64,000 nt of DNA from Kwoniella bestiolae CBS 10118 (lineage: Eukaryota; Basidiomycota; Tremellomycetes; Tremellales; Cryptococcaceae): positions 6,156,001-6,220,000 of the forward strand of contig NC_089241.1 of assembly GCF_000512585.2 (NCBI RefSeq), given 5' to 3'. The notes beneath the pieces were generated by a model. It worked only from the letters and a program-made list of their open reading frames with translations, had not been told where the DNA came from and made no database searches. Position 1 is the first letter of the stretch, and every line of letters begins with the position of its first letter. A program made the position numbers and the translations under genes. Shown here one piece after another: positions 55,994 through 64,000 of the stretch.

Positions 55994-58367
55994 ATGTCTA
56001 CAATGATGGCTCGTCCGCCGCCCGGACACCCAGCGATCGCCCAACTCCCGCATTCCCATCCCCACATCGTCGCCCAGGCTCACCCTCAGATCCACTCCTA
56101 TCCCCAGAACAACGCCAAAGCAGAAGAGTTCGATACTTTCTCCAGATCTTCCTCTCACTCCCCAGTGGACGGAACCGCCGAAGAGCTATGGTGTGATCCC
56201 GATGATCTCCTTGCCGTACCGATATACGATGCGCTCGTCGAATCGACCGCAGACCCCTTATTCCCCTCTCCGCACAAATTCAATTTGATGGTCCAAGATT
56301 ATCTGAAGAACCTGTCTCCCAAGAAGAGGGAGAAGGCACTGCTGACGCAGAAGATGTACGATGCGGTGTTGTCTGTGTTACAAGACCCCAAAGATACGTC
56401 GACAAAAACTGCACAGTTCAGGTTCTGGGCCAAGAAGATGTTTCAGCTCACTACGTTCGGGACTGAGAAGGTCGTGTGCCACGATCACAAGCCCGTCGCT
56501 GTTAAGGAACAGATATACGAGGTGCTGTGCCATTGTCATGCGCAGGCTGGACATGGCGGTAGGGACAAGACGAGTGCTCAGGTGGGTTATCGCTTCTGCC
56601 TCTGAAACCTCTGGGTTTGATGGCTGATGTACGGTACATCCTTCGGTTGGTACAGGTTCGAAGATATTATTCATGGATCCCCAAGGAGATCATCGCGCGT
56701 TTCGTACGGGATTGTCCGTTCTGTCAATCTAGGAGAACCCAATCTTCAGCTGGGTTTAGCAATATGACTGAATCTCAGGCGTTCCTAATGTAAGCCTCCT
56801 ACCTACCCTATCCTCCTCATATCGAGTTCAGCTAAAAAGCTTTTCGGATCGTAGCTCCCTCCAAACATCCGATACTCAACTAGCGAACAAACGCCCCGTC
56901 TCCCTCGCCCAGGCCCGAGCCAACGCCGCTGCATTGGGGCACAAACCCTACAGAAGACCATCAATCCGTACGATCGACTCGTGTCGGTCCAGACGCGGTT
57001 CAGCGGTATCTGACGATGGGTATATCCATTATGCCGGTATGGAAGGCGGTATGGAGATGTCCTCTTCGATGTCGAATTACGATGAGAGCGGCGATTCCCT
57101 CTACGTCCCCTCTCCATCGTACGAATTCCCAGGTACATCAACAGGAGGGAATGACGAGATGAACATGTTCAATCAACAACCACAACATCCGCCAATGCCC
57201 AGAAGAGCGAGTTCGTATCATGAACAGCCCCTACTAGAGGTCAAACCCCTCTCGTCGGAAAATATGATACGCAGAAACTCTGAATCGAATATCCTTTCTG
57301 GTACTCACCAAACTATCCTTAACCAATATCCAGCGATGTACTCCAATCCTTCATCGACCAATCCTGATCTACTAGGTGGGAACCAGTTCCTCTCCGTACC
57401 AGGCTGCGGATCGTTCTATGGCGGTGGGGGATTATCCCGTACGACCTCTTCATCAAGTCTCAATTCCCTCAATGACGATGCTCTGTCGGTATCTGACTTG
57501 GGATACTTTGGATCAGCCGTATTCGACGAGCAGAAAATCGACGAATGGAGAGAAGGTTACAATCCCATATCAGGATCGACCACTCCGCTAGACGGGACAT
57601 TCAATTTCCCTATGACCAATCTGGACATACCCGAGATGGGGATCAATTTCTTGGGTGGAAACTCTCTATCTGCGCCACCAAGTACGTATATCCTACCTGT
57701 CCCGGAATTCAACTTTGATCAACAACAGCAAATCCTCCTGAATCCTTCGGACGAGCCTCTGCAGTTATCAGATGGCGGTGAGATGTGGAGGGGTCACCAG
57801 CAGGTGCAAGACCAAGCGACGTTAGATGCGATGGTAGCTGTTCAGAGGATGTTTGATCAGAATAATATCTTCTCTCTGGGGGAATCAGCAGGTATGACCC
57901 AAGATCAGATATTAGAGATGCACGAGAACAACGATCCGTCCCTGTCGACATTGAACATGGGAATGAGGGAACAGTCGATCTCTTCTGATTCGGCAGACAT
58001 ACCGGACAAGTCGGAGGACGAACTGAATGCGGAACTGGAAGCTATCAGTATTCTAGCTATGGCTACTCAGACCAACAATGGTACTCATGATTCGCAATAC
58101 CACGTCAGCGAAGAGAACTTGAAACAGATGGAATACGTCTTATCCCAAGCTATCATCAGTGAAGACCTCAAGAAGAATTCCATACCCCCTCCGACGGTCG
58201 TTATTGAACAACCCCTTGAAAATAGCGGTAATGATATCTTCCTGTTTAGTACGGGAGATAATGCTTTCCCACCTATCATGGTCGAAGAACCTAAATCGGA
58301 TTTACAGTTGGAAGCCCACTCGCAGGAGATGGACTTCACTCAATGGCCTGAATTCACTTTGTCGTAA
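55994..58367 (+). CDS. H2C2 (integrase-type) zinc-finger protein, probable domesticated element fragment
   Basis: Three exons (55994-56581, about 56657-56790, about 56855-58367) give about 745 residues. An N-terminal disordered, His/Pro-rich part is followed by a helical region (HKFNLMVQDYLKNLSPKKRE, then VLSVLQDP, KTAQFRFWAKKMFQLTTFG). Then comes an integrase-type H2C2 zinc finger: VKEQIYEVLCHCHAQAGHGG, RDKTSAQVRRYYSWIPKEII and ARFVRDCPFCQSRR, with the His pair in CHCHAQAGH and the Cys pair in CPFC. This unit is found in retroelement integrases and in host proteins derived from them (such as metazoan GIN1 and KRBA2). No RNase-H-like catalytic core, protease or reverse transcriptase follows; instead there is a 500-residue Gln/Asn/Ser-rich tail like a transcription-factor activation region. 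It is intact, spliced and in single copy here. A nuclear regulator is inferred from layout only. Confidence 0.78.
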
Positions 58368-58874
58368 TCTAGCGCATTATTAATGGGATGCCGGTGTGAT
58401 GAAGCAGGACTTCATCATCGCTAAATAACCTGATAAAATCAGTAAAACATATCATACATTGTAGCTTAAATACTTGAGATAACCACTTACGTCTCCCCAT
58501 GATACCATACTATAAAGATAGACCCGGATACGATCCTATATTATATATATATATAGTTATATCATGTTGATTATGAATATTACCACATCTGCTAGCTGCA
58601 GCTGCAGTTCCGAATACAGCTGAACCGGACTTGATTTTAGGACGGTCGCAAACCGAATAGTCATCTGGTATTAATCCAGCGACAGCTACCAGCAATGCTC
58701 GACTAGTCCTAGCAAAAACGATCAGTCCCATCTGGGAGATGTCAGAATTGACTCCACGTCAAACGCATAATGTCGCAGGCTGTCTGCATAACGGATGACG
58801 AGCCTATATTGATGATTGATACCCCCTTGAGGTTGAATGATGTACCACACTCTCCTTTCAAGACTTCCTCCTGA
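58368..58874. other. 3' intergenic region between the H2C2 gene and LSM4
   Basis: 500 bases between two convergent stop codons. An AT-rich run (atattatatatatatatag, about 58539-58555) and a short palindromic ctagctgcagctgcag block near 58591-58605 are present. No gene was seen. Confidence 0.45.
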
Positions 58875-59761
58875 CTATTGATTTCCGCCTCCTCGTCCAC
58901 CACGCCCACCACCACCGCCTCTCCCACCTCTCCCTCCTGGACCGCCTCTTCCTCCTCCTGGACCACCTCTACCCGGAGGACCACCTCTACCTCCCGGCTG
59001 ACCACCTCGTCCTGCAAATTCGACAGAGCAGCATCAGCTACTTACTATACAGCTGAAAGGAGGTGTAGTTGGTAGAAAAGGAAGGAAGGCTTACCTCCTC
59101 GATTATTCGTTTGACCGCCTCGTCCACCTGGCACGATGACATTGTGTGAGCTAAGTCTCAATGGTCGGAGTGATGAGTAGGTAGCTCACCTCGATTGTTA
59201 CCTCGTTGCCTATTAGCTGCACGTTGCTTCTCCTGTTCTTCCATTGCTGTGTCCAAGATGGAATCTGCTATACGAAAGTATTTTATCTACAAATTGTCAT
59301 AACAGGATTAGCAAATATCGATAGTCGATATATACTTCACAGCCAAAAGAGGCGATGGCAGAGCAGCAATCGTTCTGCACTCACAATGTTACCCTTGATG
59401 AACATCTCCTTCATCTTCCAGAACCTCTCTCCATCCGCCGATGTCTGATATACCTCTCGTAAAGTCACATTCATAAAGTTATCGCATTCCACTAAATGAC
59501 CATTGAACGTTACTCCGTTCTTGAGTTCGACGAGCTACACACACGGGAAACCATATCAGCTGCAGGTTTCTGAGAAGCTTGAAAAAGTCAAGTAGCATTA
59601 CTGGCATGGTCGTGTTGCTTCGAGAGGACAAGCGCAGAAGGAAAACAAAGACATACCATGGGTTTGCCTTGAGCGGCCGTTAGTAGGGATAATGGGAGCT
59701 GAGAGAACAATTGTCAGCGATGAGGTGGCGAGTCTCCTGCCTTCGGTCTGACACTTACCAT
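58875..59761 (-). CDS. LSM4: LSM4, U6 snRNA-associated Sm-like protein
   Basis: LSM4 is part of the LSM2-8 ring on U6 snRNA and the LSM1-7 decapping ring. The frame runs MLPLSLLTAAQGKPM, LVELKNGVTFNGHLVECDNF, MNVTLREVYQTSADGERFWK, MKEMFIKGNIIKYFRIADSI; the Sm1 and Sm2 motifs of LSM4 are complete (FNGHLVECDNFMN and FIKGN). The C-terminal tail is Arg/Gly-rich (RGG repeats, ending GGRGGRGGGNQ), typical of fungal LSM4, where it helps P-body assembly. The first coding exon is only the ATG: a donor (GTAAGTGTC) follows directly and the next exon starts CTCCCA. About six introns cut the 150-residue protein. Start 59761; stop 58875. Confidence 0.93.
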
Positions 59762-60258
59762 TTTGGCGCTCTCACTGCAGTTGTAGTTATGTCTAGGCTC
59801 GAATGCTATAAGATGTTAGAGAGGATGTGTTGTTTTTGAACATTGCAGGTAGATGACTTTGGTAGCTATCAGTAGTTCGATTATCGTCACCGCTTAAAGG
59901 TGGGGTCCATATAAATTACTTGTTTGCCGGTACTCAAGAGGATTGGTAGGTGATTTGTTAGAAAGATGATAATCACTCTGTCACCTTGTTCATGCATACA
60001 TTCATCCAGGTCCATTCAACAAGTACGCTCCCTCATCTCACTGGTCCCTCTTGGTTGTGACAGGGCAAGAAAGCGAAAGCAAAAGAGCCTGCTTGAGGAA
60101 TTAAGGATTACTCGTCAAGAGGTCGCGTGCAGGTTCAACCCAAGACGCGTCTGTCTTTACTACAACATCATCGTCATTACTTTGCCTATTCACCATCGCT
60201 ACAAGTATGGTCATATAGAACCAACGACACGGCATCCGATCCGAGTCAATGAAGGGAG
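59762..60258. promoter_or_regulatory. Divergent promoter of LSM4 and the SLD7-like gene
   Basis: 500 bases between divergent genes. No coding frame of note. Confidence 0.45.
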
Positions 60259-62509
60259 ATGACGACCATCCCATCCCACCTACCTCCTATCGGTCCTTCT
60301 CCATCTAGAAACCCATTCGCAAGACCTAAATTGGGTGGGACCTCCAGTAACTCATTTACGAGGAAGAGCCTACTGCCTTCTGTGCTTAGTCCTGCCAAAC
60401 CAATATCGAAAGAAGTGCCAAATGGACTGGTCACCCCTTCTCAGAAGACCACGAGTGGAAGTGCGACTAAAGCTAGATCCGCGTGGAGGTTGCTCTGGAG
60501 AGGAGGGCTGGAAATTGGGAATGAAGGATGGAGGTTGGATGGTGAGTTGCCGGTTAGCCATGTCTCTATGTCCAAGGCTGACTTAGTATGCGCTACATAG
60601 GTATAACTTTCTTCGCATCACTGACATTCCCTCCTCCCACCCCGTCCAACAAGGAGATCAACCCTTTCGATGTCCCCATCACCCATACCACACCTGGGAC
60701 AAGTACCCCAGGAGGGGGCATGGGTTCGCCTTTCCCCTTGACCAACGGAGATACCGATCTCTGCCTCTCACTGGAGTCGATGAGAGGAAGGAAATACCTT
60801 CAAGTGAGAGGGATGGTAGATCTCCCTCCCGAGGAGGTATTGGAAGGTGAAAGTGAGACCAAGATATACATGTCGATATCACCGCAGGCTACACTCTTAG
60901 CTGCGTACTTTACGGGATTGTTATGTCGATCGGAGAAGCTCAATGAGAATGGAAGGACTCTGAATGCTATTATGATAGGGCTGGGCGATGAAGGTATTGG
61001 TAGGGTTGATTTTTGTATTCTGAACCCTCAAATGAAAGCGGCGCTAATACTACGGGATAAACAGATTCATCGAACAATTCGACAATCCTCGTATACGGTC
61101 AGAAACAAGAGTCAATAGAGAACGGTGATAGTCCAGGTATCCTCAAACTCTGCGTAGGAAGGAGGAAACCTCCCCCTCCACCACCTAGCGAAAAGAAGGT
61201 GAGACCTGGTGAACCATTACCTCGAGGTGAGTCTTTCTCTTTCATATCTTTCATTCAAATGGCTAGACATCTATCTCTTCTTAAATAAGGCACAAGCTAA
61301 TATGGCCGTATAGCACCGCTCTTCTTCCCCGCCAAAGCACCCAAGAAACCACCCCCTTTATTCCCCTCCCGATCGTTATCGAGGACATCATCAGTATCTT
61401 CATCGATCTATCATCCTCCCGTATCGCAGGGCGGACCATCCGCACCTGCACCCGCGCCCATATCTGGGCGTACACCCGGACGAAGGGGTGAGAAAAGGCC
61501 GAGGAAGATGGAGTTGGCAGATAGAGATGACGATGAGGAAGGAGATAAGAGGAAGAGGAAGTCTGGGAAGATCGTTTTGGACAAAACTACGATATCAGTA
61601 GTGAAGATGGAACATATGTCTTCATCGAGCACGAAACTTCTGGAAGTGAAGAAAGAGGAGGAGGGGTCATCTGAAGAAGAGGAGGAAGAAGATATATTTG
61701 GGAAACGATCCAAGTCAATTACACCTGTGCCGTCCCTTTTGATGCGTAGGAGTAAATCTGCGGATAGTCTTGGTGGTCCGAATTCGAATCCTGTTTCGGA
61801 TGATGGTACCCCCAATGGATTGGGAGGTGTGAACGCGAACGCGAGCGTGATTGGGGAAATGAGCAGTACAGCCAAGAAGAGAGTGAGAGTTCCTCAGCAG
61901 GTACTGCATAATAAAGCTGTAAGTTCACGATTTCTCTTCGGAAGACCATGAATGCTAATTCACACATCGGTATGAACAGGCAATACGTAAACAGACTTTG
62001 CTGTTACTTGAGGATCGCAATATCTCACGTACCAATGAACTGTTCAAAGATATATTCGGAATGATCACCAAATCGACCTATTTCGTCTTTGTGAGTTTAA
62101 CATGAGTCCGATTCAGTCGATCAAACCTAAAAGGAAACAAACGAACAACAACAAAAAACAGTCTATCTTCAGAAGACAAGAGGCCATTGATGGCTGATTG
62201 AGATCAAATGAGCTGACTCGCTTTGTTCACTACACATAGAGAGATAAACTACATACCAACCAAATTACCAAACCCGACATCCACCGAATTATCAACACCC
62301 ATCTGGACATGTATCTCCCTTCCACCGTGGAAACAGATACTGAGTTGATGCAAGGGGAGGAAGATATAGATATCAAACCTGAGAGACTGGTGGATATAAG
62401 AGAAGAAGAGAAATATCATGAAGTCAAGTTGGAGGGAACATTTTTACAGAGTATACACACGAATGTAAAGTTGGAATCTGTAGTGGAGGAAGAAGAGGGG
62501 GATTCATGA
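60259..62509 (+). CDS. Unknown protein with a possible SLD7-like C-terminal domain
   Basis: Six or so exons give about 570 residues. The N-terminal part starts MTTIPSHLPPIGPSPSRNPF, with SAWRLLWRGGLEIGNEGWRL, then GRKYLQVRGMVDLPPEEVLE, KIYMSISPQATLLAAYF and ILVYGQKQESIENG, a beta-rich domain. A Pro-rich and charged middle (KKPPPLFPSRS, DDDEEGDKRKRKSGK) follows. The C-terminus is HNKAAIRKQTLLLLEDRNIS, RTNELFKDIFGMITKSTYFV, FRDKLHTNQITKPDIHRIIN, resembling the yeast SLD7 C-terminal domain in its helical pattern (NK...IRK..L, F...GMI.K.TYF.FR..L). SLD7 works with SLD3 in origin firing. This match is by eye and weak; without a search it is a suggestion. Splice joins at 60541/60600 and in the Pro-rich part agree in phase. 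Confidence 0.7.
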
Positions 62510-62805
62510 TCTGCCATTGTATTTGTACTGTCTTATGTTGTATTTGCATACATTATAATGTATACCTCACAATGTGTTGACACTGCTTAGATACTGTTCG
62601 CAATGATCGTTGAGTACGATGGAGAAGGAAACATGTGGCTACATATGATGCTTGGACTACCTTGAATCTACTTCTTCTACCTATGACCGGAATTGAAAGT
62701 CCTCTTCCTGTCCATTTGACCTGAACCTAACCCACCAAAAATACCTCAACACACTCAAAAAATCCTAGATGACGATTCCAACGTTGAACCGAGACGACCT
62801 CGCGA

Positions 62806-64000
62806 TTATTTCAGTAACTCTTCGAGAACCTAGTGAAACGAAAGCAGCGAGATGAGCGGATATTCACTTACTGGGGTGACGGTGAAAGAGGAAGACAGGG
62901 GGAGTTCAGACTTCACTCACTGCATTATACGATTGTGGATTCACGTTGTTCCCTCTGTAATTCAGCTTCTTAAGTATCGAGATCTACAGAAGACACATCA
63001 TCAGTTCCCCAATTCTTCACATTGTAGCCCCAAACCTCAAAGAGATGAATGACCTGAGATTCGTGAAGTCGTCTTTGAAATCCATAGGGTACTCACCACC
63101 TGCTCCCTTGAGAACCCCATATCCGTAAACCCAACTACGTTCTCCTCCGACAATCCAGCCATCTCAGCATCCGTAGCTACTTTCCCAGGCTCGTTCTTCT
63201 TCTTATGGGCTGGTGCCTGCGCGTATGCCTGAGCCCAGTGTTTGGCAGTGGCGTTGAAGGAGTTTCGATCGGCGAGGTAGTGTTTTGCGACTATGGGGAA
63301 TTGACAGTTAGCAAGGCAGCCGCTGTGCACGAGAGGAAGGACTCACCCTCTGCATCCTGGGGATCATTCGGTACGGGCTCACATAACAAGGATTGGAGGG
63401 AGATTAATGTGGATTTGAGGGTGAGTACCTGATGAAATGATATTATCAGCTCAGCTTTCGGTATTGAAAGGTATTACAAGCTGGACTTACAGGTGACCAA
63501 GCATCTTTCAGGATATCTATCCGACAATGCAAGACATTAGTGATGAGGAGAGAGCTGAACAGCAGACAGAAGGAGAACGTACCAAGACAGATAGCTCCCT
63601 ACAACCACAAAAATGGGCCGATTAGTCATGGTATGCTCCAGAAACATATGTGAAATAAATTGATAGACTCACACTAGCGGAAGAGACATTTGGATCTAAC
63701 CAATGCGCCGTGCTCAGCTATAATACTCTGATCCTGGAAAGGAGGAAACTTTAAACTGTCCACTCACGATATACCTTCCTGCAACGGATATTCAAGTTAG
63801 CATATAATCTACTTCATCAGAAACGCATGATCGACTCACGTTATGAATTTCATCTTCACTGGCTGGAAAGGGTATGCATCCGGAATGACTATATCCTGTA
63901 TCCACGAAGACCAGCATTAGCAAGAGGGACTTTATGAGCAGCAGGAAGACTTACCACCTCGTAATATCCTCCTTCGTAGGGTGTGTCAGGCTAATTCCGT
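62806..64000 (-). CDS. UBC1: Ubiquitin-conjugating enzyme E2 with UBA domain (UBC1/E2-25K), partial
   Basis: The 5' end lies beyond the window. The visible exons, read 5' to 3', give PDTPYEGGYYEV, DIVIPDAYPFQPVKMKFIT, KVYHPNVSSAS, GAICLDILKDAWSP (catalytic Cys in AICLD), then TLKSTLISLQSLLCEPVPN, DAEVAKHYLADRNSFNATAK and HKKKNEPGKVATDAEM. The C-terminal UBA domain follows: VVGFTDMGFSREQV joined to ISILKKLNYRGNNVNPQSYN and AVLEELLK. The E2-plus-UBA layout is that of yeast Ubc1 and human UBE2K, which make Lys48-linked chains. Joins are in phase; stop at 62806. About eight short introns are present. Confidence 0.9.

Noticed and set aside
55994..58367. Active retrotransposon or integrase gene
   Set aside because: Only the H2C2 finger is present. 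There is no catalytic core, reverse transcriptase, LTR or target-site duplication nearby.

Overview
This window is nuclear DNA of a basidiomycete yeast of the Tremellales, most likely Kwoniella or a close relative of Cryptococcus. Nearly every gene is cut by many short introns (mostly about 45-110 nt, with GTRAGT donors, CTNAY-like branch points and YAG acceptors). A CPL1-like cysteine-rich secreted protein, a CipC/DUF3759 protein and a TSC2 homologue fit that group. Products are named from protein motifs read in the spliced frames. Exon joins were checked by hand for phase, but no database search was possible.

Layout, left to right. 0.2-2.8 kb (-) peroxin PEX3; 3.2-4.2 kb (+) a seven-exon GNAT acetyltransferase; 5.1-7.6 kb (+) an acidic Ser-rich protein of unknown function; 8.8-15.05 kb (-) TSC2/tuberin with a complete Rap-GAP domain; 15.9-16.8 kb (+) a small Cys-rich single-pass membrane protein; 17.1-22.7 kb (-) a HEAT-repeat phosphatase regulatory subunit of the PPP4R1 type; 23.9-24.8 kb (+) an unknown protein with a PPTY motif; 25.2-26.6 kb (-) a Ser/Thr-rich single-pass membrane protein with a PPSY motif; 27.0 kb an intron-containing tRNA-Met; 27.6-32.4 kb (-) the SIN3 corepressor; 33.1-34.0 kb (+) the exon-junction protein Y14/RBM8A; 34.8-37.8 kb (+) a large four-span membrane protein.

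38.5-41.1 kb and 42.0-43.5 kb (-) hold two secreted proteins in tandem: a His-rich, Asn/Gly/Thr-rich wall-type protein and a CPL1-like protein. A gene-poor stretch (43.5-45.9 kb) follows. Then come 45.9-47.1 kb (-) a YPT35-like PX protein divergent from 47.5-48.0 kb (+) COA6; 48.5-50.3 kb (-) a zinc alcohol dehydrogenase; 50.8-51.5 kb (-) a DUF3759 protein; 52.2-53.9 kb (-) an alpha/beta-hydrolase with an altered active site; a 2-kb gene-free stretch; 56.0-58.4 kb (+) a protein built around an integrase-type H2C2 zinc finger; 58.9-59.8 kb (-) LSM4; 60.3-62.5 kb (+) a protein with a possible SLD7-like C-terminus; and 62.8 kb to the window end (-) a UBC1/E2-25K ubiquitin-conjugating enzyme, cut by the window edge.

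Most of the content is conserved housekeeping (peroxisome biogenesis, TOR signalling, chromatin, RNA processing, ubiquitin, mitochondrial assembly). No mobile element, CRISPR array or rRNA was seen. The less ordinary parts are the H2C2 zinc-finger protein (a probable domesticated integrase fragment), the pair of secreted proteins, the hydrolase whose nucleophile and histidine motifs are both altered, and three proteins carrying PPxY motifs.
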